Origin: Haloferula sp. BvORR071
Lineage (GTDB): Bacteria; Verrucomicrobiota; Verrucomicrobiia; Verrucomicrobiales; Akkermansiaceae
DNA length: 64,000 nucleotides
Direction of reading: 5' to 3'
NCBI RefSeq assembly: GCF_000739615.1
Contig: NZ_BATP01000030.1
Span: 62,001 to 126,000, forward strand
Position numbers and translations under genes: made by a program. The first letter of the stretch is position 1. Each line of letters begins with the position of its first letter. The notes under the pieces were generated by a model, which searched no databases, was not told the origin of the DNA, and saw only the letters and a program-made list of their open reading frames with translations. Shown piece after piece: positions 9,355-18,726 of the stretch.

Positions 9355-11588
9355 AGGGATAAGGGCAGGCCGAGGAGTTTGGCGACCGCTGCGGCGGCGG
9401 GCAGGGCGCGCTGAAGATCGAGATCGCTCGTCACCGATGCGGCGGCGGGAGCATGCGCGCTGATCCCTTGTGCGACCGAAGCGGCAATGCGCGAGCGCTC
9501 AGGCGGGGCGAAGGTGCCGAAGGTGCGGCGCACGAGAGGCAGGATGGTCTGGAAGGCATCGGCATCGAGCGAGGCCAGCCAGGAATCCACGAGACCCAAC
9601 AAGGCGCGATCGTGAACAAGGAAGCTGCCGCCACCCTGTAGGAAGCCTTCGAGCCAATTGGCAGCGGCAAGAGCAGGCATACCGGGCGAGAGCGCGAAGC
9701 CCAAGTGGCGCGCCGCGGCTTCATCATCGAGATGCGCGGCATCCCGCAAAAGGCGCACGGCATGACCGCGCATCTTGGGATGGACTTGGGTGGACTCCGT
9801 GAGCTTGCCGAGGACGGCGTGGAAGTCTTCGATGATGGCGGTGTCTTCCAGCATCGCGAGGGCCGCACTGAACTCGCGGACCGAAGCGGAGAGCTGGTTC
9901 GCGGCATCGTCATCGATCCCACTCGCGGCAGCGGGCAAACCGGCATGAATGCGCGCGGCGAAACCTGCCAAGAGGCGCGAGACCGCAGCGGCATCGGTCG
10001 CGCGGACATCCCCATAACGGGAGATGCGGGCTAGGGACGGCACCGCATCCAACAGCTCCGAAATATCGTGCGTGGTGGCAGCCGCCGCATCGAGTTGCCG
10101 GAGCAAGAACTCAACCGCCAAGGGCAAGGCACCGAGCAGGGCAAGATCGAGGCGTTCGGTGATGGCATCGAGGCCGGCCTGGCCTGCGACTTCATTCACC
10201 AGACGACGCGAGGCTGCGGTCTCGATGGTGTTGCCGAAGGCCGAGGCATCGATAACCGAGACTGCCAGTTCAGGCTTCCACTGGAGCGACCAGCGCTCCT
10301 TGAAGGTGCCGCGGGTGCGGGCGTTCTCCTTCCTGCCCCAATGGATCTTCAGGGCCAGCAAGCGGTGGAGGAAGATACTGCGGGCCCTCCCGCCATCCTC
10401 GCGGAGGTCGAGCTCCACGGGCGTTACGGAAGCGGCGGGCTTGAGGCGGAGCTTGCGCTGTGTGGCATCGATATCCTGCTGCAGGGGCAGCGATGGCAGG
10501 CCCTCGGGAAGCTGGCCCAAGCGGGTGCCGATCAAGAGCGGCGCGCGCAGGAAATCCAGCGGCAAGGGATCGCCCTGGCAGAAGACGGATTGGATCGACT
10601 CCAGGGTTTCGTCGAGACCGGGCAGCGGGCGCCCACGCATGCCGGCAAGGGAATTGGCGAGCCGCACGGCTTCGATCACTGAAGCGGAGGAAGCTTCCTG
10701 ACCTTCCTTGCGCAGCACCCGTGCAGCACGGGTGAGCCAGGAAATGATGGGATCTTCTTCATTGCGCCAGAGGTGCGCATACCACCCGGGCGAGCGGATC
10801 CCCGCAGCATAGCCACTGGCCACCGCGAGACGCTCGTCGGTCCATGGGATCCAAGTCGCGGCGACCTTGTGCTTGGGCAGCGTCTTCAGCAGCGCATTGT
10901 CATCGGCGACCTTGAAAGCGCCTTTCAGAACCGGTGCGTGCCAAGCACCGCAGACCACGGCGATCTTTTCGGGGCCTTCCTTCTCGGCGGCGCGCAAGCA
11001 CTTCCGCATCCACGCCTCGCGCAGCAAGGTCTCGCGAGATTCGGGTATTGCCAGATCGCCACGCAGGGCAGTGACCGCTTCAAGAATGGCCTCGAAGAAG
11101 TCCGACTGATCTCGCCGCTCTTCCACGCGGTCGTTCCACCAGCGCTCTCCATCGGTGTAGCCATCCGCCTTGGCAAACCACTCAAAGGGATCGGTCTGCG
11201 GAGGAATGACTTCTTCTTCCTTCCCTTCCTCAGGCTCTTCACTCTCCGCTTCTTGCTCTCCGCTATCATCCCGTAGCGCGAACATGTGCGCGGAGGGCAG
11301 ATCAAAGCAACGGATGGGAACCCCGTTCTGAACAGCCCAACGCACCGATTGCCATTCCGGCGAGAACTCTGCGAAGGGATAGAAGGCGGCCTTCTCCGGA
11401 AGGTCACTGCGATGGAGGAGGATGGCCACCGGGGGCTTCATCGCCTCATGCGCGGCATGGACGAGCAAGGGCTCGGCCTCGGCAGGCATCTCGATGAGGA
11501 GCAGCTCCGGCTGCAATGCCTCCAAGGCGGCCAGCAGGCTGCGCGCGCAACCCGGGCCGTGGTGACGGATGCCGAAGATCGTCGTCAT
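9351..11588 (-). CDS. DUF5682 family protein, YehM-like
   Basis: 745 residues, near the length of E. coli YehM. It opens with MTTIFGIRHHGPGCARSLLAAL; the RHHGPG motif near the N-terminus and LLIEMPAE shortly after are hallmarks of the family. Further on come DGERWWNDRVE and AVVCGAWHAPVL, also conserved. An acidic low-complexity stretch (EEPEEGKEEE) lies at about residue 125. The biochemical role is unknown. The histidine-rich start and the GAWHAPVL segment suggest a catalytic fold, but that is inference. The ATG at 11588 follows the DUF4132 stop with one base between (TGATATG), so it is preferred over a TTG at 11600. Confidence 0.88.
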   Translation of the reverse strand: MTTIFGIRHHGPGCARSLLAALEALQPELLLIEMPAEAEPLLVHAAHEAMKPPVAILLHRSDLPEKAAFYPFAEFSPEWQSVRWAVQNGVPIRCFDLPSAHMFALRDDSGEQEAESEEPEEGKEEEVIPPQTDPFEWFAKADGYTDGERWWNDRVEERRDQSDFFEAILEAVTALRGDLAIPESRETLLREAWMRKCLRAAEKEGPEKIAVVCGAWHAPVLKGAFKVADDNALLKTLPKHKVAATWIPWTDERLAVASGYAAGIRSPGWYAHLWRNEEDPIISWLTRAARVLRKEGQEASSASVIEAVRLANSLAGMRGRPLPGLDETLESIQSVFCQGDPLPLDFLRAPLLIGTRLGQLPEGLPSLPLQQDIDATQRKLRLKPAASVTPVELDLREDGGRARSIFLHRLLALKIHWGRKENARTRGTFKERWSLQWKPELAVSVIDASAFGNTIETAASRRLVNEVAGQAGLDAITERLDLALLGALPLAVEFLLRQLDAAAATTHDISELLDAVPSLARISRYGDVRATDAAAVSRLLAGFAARIHAGLPAAASGIDDDAANQLSASVREFSAALAMLEDTAIIEDFHAVLGKLTESTQVHPKMRGHAVRLLRDAAHLDDEAAARHLGFALSPGMPALAAANWLEGFLQGGGSFLVHDRALLGLVDSWLASLDADAFQTILPLVRRTFGTFAPPERSRIAASVAQGISAHAPAAASVTSDLDLQRALPAAAAVAKLLGLPLSL

Positions 11589-11589
11589 A

Positions 11590-14500
11590 TCAGGCTCCAA
11601 TGATTGCCTTCAGATCCGACATCGTCTCGGAGAAGACCACGGCGGGGACTTGGTCGAAGCGCAGCACGCGCGGATCGTCCTTGTTGGGTTCATCATAGGC
11701 GTAGCTGCCACGATCAATGCTCCCCGTCTTCACGAAGCAGGCAGACTCCAGCTCCACGTTGTCCATGGGATCGATGCCCATGTAGTAGTTGTTCGTGGGC
11801 AGGATGGCTTCATAGCCGGCACCGGGGAAGGGCTTGTAGATACTGCTGATGCCGCCGGCATCGATGACCGAGCCGCGGAACCAGCCGCGCTTCTCGGAGC
11901 GGGACTTGAATGTGCCCGCGCCGACTTTCTTGTCGCTGGTCAGGGTCATTTCGCGGCGGTTGCCATGGAGCGGATCGAGCAGCTCCACCGGGCGATCGAT
12001 CTGCGGGAAGGGCTGCTTCACCTTGAAGCGGGCAAGGTGGGCGCGCCAGGCATCCAGGGCTGCGGCATCGAGTTCCAGCGGATGAACCATGCCGATCTGG
12101 GTGTCGGCCTCCGGCAGTTCCTCAAGATCGCCGGCGGCATTCGCCAGTAGGCCGTTCGGATAACGGCGGAAGCTTCGCAGCAAAGTACCAGAGGTATCGT
12201 AAATTCCCCACACCAGACTACTGGCGAAGGATCGCAGCAGCGGATGGTTCTCGTAGAGTTCACGCCAGCGGGCGACGGGCCAGCGGCGCTGGCGCACGAG
12301 GGTCATTTCCAGGCGGGCGGTCTGGCCCTTGACCGCTTCCTTGAGAAGCTTGGTGAGGGTCTTGAGTTCGGTCTTTACTGACTCCGATGCCGAGGCAGGG
12401 AGGGCTTTCCAGGATTTGTCCGAGTCGGGATCGGACCAGGAGAGCTTGAAGTCGGGACCGAGTTCGGCATTGGCCTTGCCGCCTTCCCACTCGAAGAGAC
12501 GGATACCCTCGGCATCGAAGCCGAAGTCCGGGACGACCATGTCGCCCAGCTCATCCGGGGTAATGCCACGCGCGGTGGCCGCGGCGGAGAAGGCATCGGC
12601 ACAGGCCTTGCCGACGTTCTTGAACTTGCTGCGGTAGCGGTTGGCAAGGGTATCGAGGACCATCAGCGGCTCGTTGCCGGGGAGCAGGGAGATGGCCTGC
12701 GCGGAATACTCGGCGAGCTTGTGGCGCGAATTCTCGCACCAGTCGTTGATGCGCGAAAGCAGGGGCGGGATGACCCGGTTGTCGCCTAAGAAGCCGCCGA
12801 GAGCGAGAGCCCAGCGGTCGGTGGCGGCTTGCTCGGAATTGAGGAAGCCTTCAACAAGGGCGAGGCCGAAGGAAGCGCTCTTGGTGCGATCGATGTGGGC
12901 GAGCAGCGGTAGAATATCCGGTGCCGCCTCGATGGCCTTGTGCTTCGATTGCTTGGAGAGGAGGAAAGCGATGGCATTCGCGGAGAGTGATGAGCCGTCG
13001 GTGGCAAAGAGAGGCGGCAAGGTATCGGCCTTGAGCCAAGAGGTGGTGGGCAACTTGAGCTTCGATGCCTGCTTCGCGAAGGAGAGCTCCAAATTGGCAA
13101 GCGTCTCCCCGCTCACCGGACTGCCGCCGGACCTTGCCTTGAGGCCTTGGTGCAGCGTGGCCCTTGCTTCTTCGTTCTTTTCATCCGCCAAGGCGGACTC
13201 AAGCAGCTGCGGCGAGCCGATGGCGGGGAGTTCGGCAAGCATTTCCGCCACGCCGAGCCGCTGCTTGGTCTTGCCGGACTTCAGCGTGCCTTCGACAGCC
13301 GCAAGCACGGCCTCAGCCGGATAGTGGCGCAGGCCTTCGATGGCGAGTCCGCGAAGCTGTTTGCGGTCGTCCCCCAGAAGTCTCACCAAGGGCTCGAAGA
13401 AGCGACCGCGGTCGCACTCGATCAGCTCGGACCAGATATCGTCGCAGAGCTGCGTGCGCTGGGACGCGGAGAGCTTGGCCTTGTCGAGGCTTTGCAAAAC
13501 GGACTGCGCCCAAGCGCGGACTTCATCCGGGGTAGCGACGGAGCTTGCCGCCAAGAGGCAGGGGACGGCATAAGTGGCGAGCATGAAAGGGAAGCCGCCA
13601 AGTTTCCCGGCTTTTTCCGCATCGGCACAACTTGCCGAGCAATCCAGCAGGGCCTGATAGAGCGCCTTGCCACCCTCATTCCAGCGCTGGGCGGCGACCT
13701 TGAAGGCATCGGAGACGCCGTTCCCCCAATAGCGCAGTTCGGTGAACTTGGGTTCGCCGCGGAGAAGGGTAGTAAAGGCGGCGAAGAAGTCTGCCGGGAA
13801 GTATTCCGCAAGGTAGGCCATGGCCTCTCCGAGGCAGTCCTGCTCCGGATCCAAGGCGGCTTCCCGCGCGGCTTCACTGGCCTTGCCCGGGCGGAGTGTT
13901 TCCAGGTAGGCCAGGGCCTTGAGCCTGGGACCTACAGGAAGTTTCGGCGACACCTCCACAAACTCCCGATCCCAACGATCCGTGACGCAGAGAACGTATT
14001 TCCATTCCTCCCCCTTCAAACCACACTCGCCGCGCAGGGATGCTTCGACCCATGGCTTGAGGGCTTCGGGCCGGTGAGCGGCGATGGCCGCAAGCAGCTT
14101 CGGCGCTTGGCCGATCGTACCCCAATTGGTGCGGGCCTTCGTCATCGCCACGGCTGACAGCGCGGCGTCGTCCAGCTCCATGACGAAGCGCTCGAAGCTG
14201 CTTTCCGTGATCAATGCAGCGGGCGGCAGCGCGCTGTGACGGTAAGGCACCCAGAGATCGCCCCACTTGCGCCGGGTGCGCAAGGTCGCCTTGCCCGCCA
14301 CAGACTCAGAGGTCCAGCCGAACTCGAAGCGATAACCCACCTTCGCGACAATGAGCTGCGCCAGATTACCATCGGGGACGCCATGGGTCCGGGAGAAGGC
14401 AAGGAGCGGCTCCTGAAGCTCAGGCTGCTTCATCGCCAAGTCGAGCAGCGCTTCGAAGTAGCCGGTGACCAGCGGCGACTGGTACCAACCCATCATCAAT

Positions 14501-14739
14501 GAGTGGGCGGCAAGCGCCGGCAGGGCGGGCATGCCCAGGTCATCGGGAAAACGATGTGCCATGAAGCCGCCCAGCTCCGGCACGAGCTTTGACTCTCCCG
14601 GCCCTTGCGGCAGACGACCCAAAACCCCGCCGCCAGGATCGGCGGCGTAGTCCTCAAAAGCCGCCAGATAAGCGCGGTCCACCGGGCCGGGTGCGGCGGG
14701 CATGCGACGCTTGATGAAGTCTTCCAGTTCGGGGTGCAT
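11590..14739 (-). CDS. DUF4132 family protein, YehI-like
   Basis: 1049 residues. Most of the protein is helical with HEAT/armadillo-like character (for example RGLAIEGLRHYPAEAVLAAV around residue 470), consistent with a scaffold. The conserved C-terminal DUF4132 block lies at about residues 800-1049: TLVRQRRWPVARWRELYENH, LVWGIYD, GMVHPLEL and IDRPVELL. No WGR domain is obvious at the N-terminus. The ATG at 14739 gives MHPELEDFIKRRMPA and lies 14 bases after the stop of the MoxR gene. Function is unknown; the family travels with MoxR/VWA/SWIM genes. Confidence 0.88.
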   Translation of the reverse strand: MHPELEDFIKRRMPAAPGPVDRAYLAAFEDYAADPGGGVLGRLPQGPGESKLVPELGGFMAHRFPDDLGMPALPALAAHSLMMGWYQSPLVTGYFEALLDLAMKQPELQEPLLAFSRTHGVPDGNLAQLIVAKVGYRFEFGWTSESVAGKATLRTRRKWGDLWVPYRHSALPPAALITESSFERFVMELDDAALSAVAMTKARTNWGTIGQAPKLLAAIAAHRPEALKPWVEASLRGECGLKGEEWKYVLCVTDRWDREFVEVSPKLPVGPRLKALAYLETLRPGKASEAAREAALDPEQDCLGEAMAYLAEYFPADFFAAFTTLLRGEPKFTELRYWGNGVSDAFKVAAQRWNEGGKALYQALLDCSASCADAEKAGKLGGFPFMLATYAVPCLLAASSVATPDEVRAWAQSVLQSLDKAKLSASQRTQLCDDIWSELIECDRGRFFEPLVRLLGDDRKQLRGLAIEGLRHYPAEAVLAAVEGTLKSGKTKQRLGVAEMLAELPAIGSPQLLESALADEKNEEARATLHQGLKARSGGSPVSGETLANLELSFAKQASKLKLPTTSWLKADTLPPLFATDGSSLSANAIAFLLSKQSKHKAIEAAPDILPLLAHIDRTKSASFGLALVEGFLNSEQAATDRWALALGGFLGDNRVIPPLLSRINDWCENSRHKLAEYSAQAISLLPGNEPLMVLDTLANRYRSKFKNVGKACADAFSAAATARGITPDELGDMVVPDFGFDAEGIRLFEWEGGKANAELGPDFKLSWSDPDSDKSWKALPASASESVKTELKTLTKLLKEAVKGQTARLEMTLVRQRRWPVARWRELYENHPLLRSFASSLVWGIYDTSGTLLRSFRRYPNGLLANAAGDLEELPEADTQIGMVHPLELDAAALDAWRAHLARFKVKQPFPQIDRPVELLDPLHGNRREMTLTSDKKVGAGTFKSRSEKRGWFRGSVIDAGGISSIYKPFPGAGYEAILPTNNYYMGIDPMDNVELESACFVKTGSIDRGSYAYDEPNKDDPRVLRFDQVPAVVFSETMSDLKAIIGA

Positions 14740-14753
14740 GGTGAGCCGAACTG

Positions 14754-15836
14754 TTAGATCTGCTCGCGGCAGGCCCTGTAGAGATCCTTCCACCCCTCGC
14801 GCTCCTTCACTACCGTTTCCAGATATTCCTTGAAGACCACGGGGTCTTGCACCGGATCCTTCACGATCGCACCGACCATGCCGGAGGCAAGGTCGTGGGC
14901 GGAGATGGTACCGCTACCGAAGTGGGCTGCGAGGGAGAGTCCATTGGTCACCACCGAAATTGCCTCGGCGGTACTGAGCGTGCCGGAGGGCGACTTGACC
15001 TTGGCCTTGCCATCCTCAGTGGCGCCCGAGCGGAGTTCGCGGAAGATCGTGACGACGCGGCGGATTTCTTCCAGCGCGGGCGGCTCAGCAGGCAGGGCGA
15101 GAGCCTTCGACATGGAAGCCACACGCATGCGGACGATGTCCACCTCATCCTCCAGCGAGGAAGGCAGCGGCAGGATCACGGTATTGAAGCGGCGCTGGAG
15201 GGCGCTGGAGAGTTCGTTCACCCCGCGGTCGCGGCTGTTGGCGGTGGCGATGACGTTGAAGCCTTCGGTGCCTTGGACTTCGGTGGCGAGTTCGGGGATC
15301 GGCAACACCTTCTCCGAAAGCATCGTGATCAGCGTATCCTGTACGTCCGAAGGGATACGGGTGAGTTCTTCCACCCGGCAGAGCGCGCCTTCCTTCATGG
15401 CGCGGAACATGGGACCGGGAACCAAGGCCGCCTCGCTCGGGCCTTGGGCGAGGAGCATGGCGTAGTTCCAGTTGTAGCGCAGCGCCTCTTCGCTGGTGCC
15501 GGCGGTGCCTTGGATCAGCAGGGTGGAATCACCGGAGATGGCCGCGGCAAGGTGCTCGGAGACCCAGCTCTTCGCCGTGCCGGGAACGCCTAACAGTAGC
15601 AGTGCCCGGTCGGTGGCGAGGGTGGCGACGGCGATCTCGATGATTCTACGATCCCCGACGTATTTCGGCGTGATCACGGTGCCGTCCTTCAGCGTGATGC
15701 CGAGCAGGTAGTCAGTGACTGCCCATGGCGAGAGCTTCCAGCGCGGCGGGCGCGGGCGTTCATCGTGGGCGGCAAGGGCGGCGAGTTCCGCGGCGAAGGC
15801 GGTCTCGGCATGCTGGCGGAGGACAGGAGAACTCAT
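14754..15836 (-). CDS. MoxR-type AAA+ ATPase, YehL-like
   Basis: 360 residues. Walker A is GVPGTAKS at 83-90 with K89. The Walker B region is ALCRVEELTR at 151-160, where the usual Asp-Glu pair is Glu-Glu. Sensor 1 is VIATANSRDRG ending near R204, and SALQRRF at 211-217 is the likely arginine-finger region. MoxR ATPases remodel or load metal onto partner proteins together with VWA proteins, and both partners are in this operon. The ATG at 15836 overlaps the upstream stop (ATGA at 15833-15836). The longer frame running up to 16223 is only readthrough into the neighbouring gene. Confidence 0.93.
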   Translation of the reverse strand: MSSPVLRQHAETAFAAELAALAAHDERPRPPRWKLSPWAVTDYLLGITLKDGTVITPKYVGDRRIIEIAVATLATDRALLLLGVPGTAKSWVSEHLAAAISGDSTLLIQGTAGTSEEALRYNWNYAMLLAQGPSEAALVPGPMFRAMKEGALCRVEELTRIPSDVQDTLITMLSEKVLPIPELATEVQGTEGFNVIATANSRDRGVNELSSALQRRFNTVILPLPSSLEDEVDIVRMRVASMSKALALPAEPPALEEIRRVVTIFRELRSGATEDGKAKVKSPSGTLSTAEAISVVTNGLSLAAHFGSGTISAHDLASGMVGAIVKDPVQDPVVFKEYLETVVKEREGWKDLYRACREQI

Positions 15837-17329
15837 GGCGATGCGAAGTGAGAGAGAAGCGAACGGCGGAATTCCAAGGTGGTGGCGAATTCCTCGGCGA
15901 CGGAGGAGAGCTGCGGCAGGCGGGAGAGAGCTTCGAGGCGCTGCTGGATCGCATCCGCTGGCACACAGATCGCGAGCGCTCGGGCCTGTGGCCGGACGAG
16001 CGGCGTGGAGGGATTGGCGAGCGCCACATCCAGCACTGCCAGAATCGCGCTCCCACTGCCCGGCGGCGGAGATTCCGCGACGGAAGCAAGCAGATCCAGG
16101 GCAAGAGCCGGTGGAAGCTCGCGGGCAATCTTGTCCAGAATCCCAAAGCGCGCGGCAGGAACAAGCGGTGCCAGCAAGAGCATGAGCAAAGCACCCAGGC
16201 TGATGCCAGAAGCAGCAGGCCAAGAGCTGAGCTTCACCAAAAAAGGAACGAAGTGCTCTGCCAAGGCATGTGCAGGACTGGAACGCGCGGAGTCAATCCA
16301 GCCGGCCGCAAGCTCCGTCTTCCAATCCGGATCGAGGGTGCTGGCGAAGAGATCTGCCGCGCTCACATGGAAGATCGCCGGCCATGCATCAAGCGGCACG
16401 AGGGCGATGATCTGGCGCAGCCACCACGCCCTCTCGCCACTGCCCTGCGGTGGCTTCTCCTTCAGCCCGTCGGCCGCCCACGTTGGGTCGAAGACGGCGG
16501 GCGGCGTGACGAGAATGCTTCCGCGTTCAAGCTTCACGCAGCCTTGCAAACGGACGATCGCCCGCTTGCGAAAGGCGGAGCTTTCGATATTGGACAGGGC
16601 AGCCGCCGCTAGATCTCGAACCACTTGGCGACGATCCTTGAGCGCGAGGCTTTCCAGCCATGCCTCATCGCAAGCCAGAGGCTGTGGAGCGATAAGCCGC
16701 AGGATCGATTCTCGGAAGCCGCCTTCCTCCTGCGCCCAATGCGAGGCGATGGTTTCTGCTGCGAGCTCGGGCTTGGCCGTCCGGGTCTGCCGGAGCCACG
16801 CAAGTCGCTCGGCGGGCTGGCCGACGGACCAAGCGTCGTCCGCCACCGCGGCATCTTCTAACAGCCAGGAGAACTCCCTGTGCCGACGGGCGATCCACAG
16901 TCCCCGTTCACCTACCAAGCGCCGGATCGATGGACGAATCGCCTGGTTACGGGTCGCGGCTTGCAAGAGCTCGGGCAGCGCGCGGCCACGCAGAATACTG
17001 GAGGATGCGGAGGCGAGACGCAGCCACTCCGGCAGGATCTCGGGGAACTCTCCGCGCAGAAGGCGCAGCAGGGACTCTACCGCCAGCGTAGGCAGGTAGG
17101 CTTGCTCCTCCGCGGGGCATTCGTCGCCACCTGCGGAGCTCTCCAAGGTGCGTCCCCCAGCACGCCGCATCGCCCGCATGAGCCCGAGCGCTTGCAGGAC
17201 TGCGGCGGCGGGGTTGTCCATCGGGATGGCCTGCCACGATGCCTCCAGCGCGGCATCTGGTGGCGGCGGCAGAGCCGCAAGGCGCGAGGTCCCCAACAGA
17301 GAGGCGGCTATGAGCGGGTCGGTCGTCAT
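15833..17329 (-). CDS. DUF5691 family protein
   Basis: 498 residues, soluble, helical and rich in Ala, Leu and Arg. Its start, MTTDPLIAASLLGTSRLA, resembles proteins annotated DUF5691 that sit between SWIM zinc-finger and MoxR genes in many bacteria. WLRLASASSSILRGRALPEL and RRLVGERGLWIA are plausible helical-repeat segments. The family assignment rests mainly on the opening motif and on gene order, and no activity is known. The ATG at 17329 overlaps the stop of the SWIM gene (ATGA at 17326-17329). Confidence 0.75.
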   Translation of the reverse strand: MTTDPLIAASLLGTSRLAALPPPPDAALEASWQAIPMDNPAAAVLQALGLMRAMRRAGGRTLESSAGGDECPAEEQAYLPTLAVESLLRLLRGEFPEILPEWLRLASASSSILRGRALPELLQAATRNQAIRPSIRRLVGERGLWIARRHREFSWLLEDAAVADDAWSVGQPAERLAWLRQTRTAKPELAAETIASHWAQEEGGFRESILRLIAPQPLACDEAWLESLALKDRRQVVRDLAAAALSNIESSAFRKRAIVRLQGCVKLERGSILVTPPAVFDPTWAADGLKEKPPQGSGERAWWLRQIIALVPLDAWPAIFHVSAADLFASTLDPDWKTELAAGWIDSARSSPAHALAEHFVPFLVKLSSWPAASGISLGALLMLLLAPLVPAARFGILDKIARELPPALALDLLASVAESPPPGSGSAILAVLDVALANPSTPLVRPQARALAICVPADAIQQRLEALSRLPQLSSVAEEFATTLEFRRSLLSHFASP

Positions 17330-18642
17330 GCTTGCTGGGACACGAGGGGAATCCACACACCGCTATCTTCCATGGCGAGCGGGCGAAGGAAGCGGCCGTC
17401 CCACTCCCCGCAAATGCTGACCAGCCTGCCACCGCTGATGCACTCGATCTTGAGGGCCAGATCGCCACTAGCGATCCACGGCAGAGCGCGGCCGGCAGCA
17501 TCACAGAGAAGAGATCCATCAGCACTAGGACGAAGCCGGATCAGAAAGGGCAGCACCCGGAGAAAGGGGTTCGCGGCCAGCGCTGTGGCGAAGCGATCTA
17601 ACAAGGCATCCAAACTTTCCTCGTGCGCTCCCGGCGAACCGGACATCAGCGGGAAGCCCTCGCTATCCGGCCCGACTCGCAACGGATAAAGCCCCGGCTG
17701 GAACTTCAGCGCGGCCTTCACCGTGGAACCCAGCGGCCACGGCTCGGCAATCGTCTGCGGCACCGGCGCGAAGCGCAGCAGTCGCGCCCACCGCTGGCTA
17801 CGCGTGCCGTAAAGCCAGGTGCTTGCCGTGATCAGGCGATCCCTTTCCTCGACTCTCCTTCCCGCCACGAACCAATCATCTTCCACCACCTCCGGAGCCA
17901 AGGCTTCATCGCCGGACTTGCCGCCAAGCTGCGCCTGCAACTCGGCACGCGTCAGCTCATCGAACTCGTCCCGGCGCGAATGACCATGAAGCAGCAGATA
18001 AAGCCGCCCGAGTTCGAGCGGCAGTTCGTCATCCACCTCCGGATCCCGCAAGACAGTATCCGCCACATGCCGCAGCGCACCGGCGAGCCCGGGTGCCTGC
18101 GAGTCAATCATGCGCCGCGCCAGATTCTCCCATGCCGATGCATCCCTTGCTCCCGGTGAAGCCAGCCCTTCACGGGTAAGGTCGAGGATCGCCTGCTGCA
18201 GCAGCGCGATGCCTTCCTCCACGCGACCCTCACGCTTGGCTCTGCGCTTCTCCGCGGCCTTTTCATCCACCGGCTTGGAAGCCTTCTCCTCTGCACGCGC
18301 AACCGCCTTCTCCTCGCGGGCGGAGCGCGCATCGATCCACTCGCTGACCCATGGCGGTCGCTCACCCTGCTGGAAACCGCCGGGATTTCCCGCGGCGATG
18401 AACATCAACCCGAGAGCATGCTTGCAGGGAAACTTGCGACTCGGGCAAGAGCACTTGGTCGCCAGGTCTCCCAGCGAGACACGCGTTTGATAGGGCTCCT
18501 TCCCGGAACCCATGGCAAGGCCCCAGAGCACCTCCGCATCTCCCCCCGTCACTTGCCACTTTCGCGGCGTAGCGAGATCCCGCCCCGCCTTGAGGGAAGC
18601 GGCATCAGGGGCAATGGCGGTGATCTGGTCCGGAGTTAGCAC
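17326..18642 (-). CDS. SWIM zinc-finger protein, first gene of the six-gene operon (YehQ-like)
   Basis: 438 residues from a GTG at 18642. The SWIM motif is C64-x-C66-x6-C73-x-H75 in KCSCPSRKFPCKH; SWIM fingers bind zinc and contact DNA or protein. A Lys/Glu-rich predicted helix at about 110-140 (EEKAVARAEEKASKPVDEK) separates it from a large C-terminal region without recognised motifs. It is the promoter-proximal gene of the operon: the next genes overlap it or are separated by at most 14 bases. The stretch before it to the membrane-protein gene is only 84 bases and shows no terminator, so read-through from upstream is possible. Confidence 0.9.
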   Translation of the reverse strand: MLTPDQITAIAPDAASLKAGRDLATPRKWQVTGGDAEVLWGLAMGSGKEPYQTRVSLGDLATKCSCPSRKFPCKHALGLMFIAAGNPGGFQQGERPPWVSEWIDARSAREEKAVARAEEKASKPVDEKAAEKRRAKREGRVEEGIALLQQAILDLTREGLASPGARDASAWENLARRMIDSQAPGLAGALRHVADTVLRDPEVDDELPLELGRLYLLLHGHSRRDEFDELTRAELQAQLGGKSGDEALAPEVVEDDWFVAGRRVEERDRLITASTWLYGTRSQRWARLLRFAPVPQTIAEPWPLGSTVKAALKFQPGLYPLRVGPDSEGFPLMSGSPGAHEESLDALLDRFATALAANPFLRVLPFLIRLRPSADGSLLCDAAGRALPWIASGDLALKIECISGGRLVSICGEWDGRFLRPLAMEDSGVWIPLVSQQA

Positions 18643-18726
18643 GCGATAACATCCGAGTGTTAGCGGAGCCCTCCCGGAGATGGCACGGATTTTCGGAGCG
18701 CGGAGGCAAGATTGTCACTCACCCCA

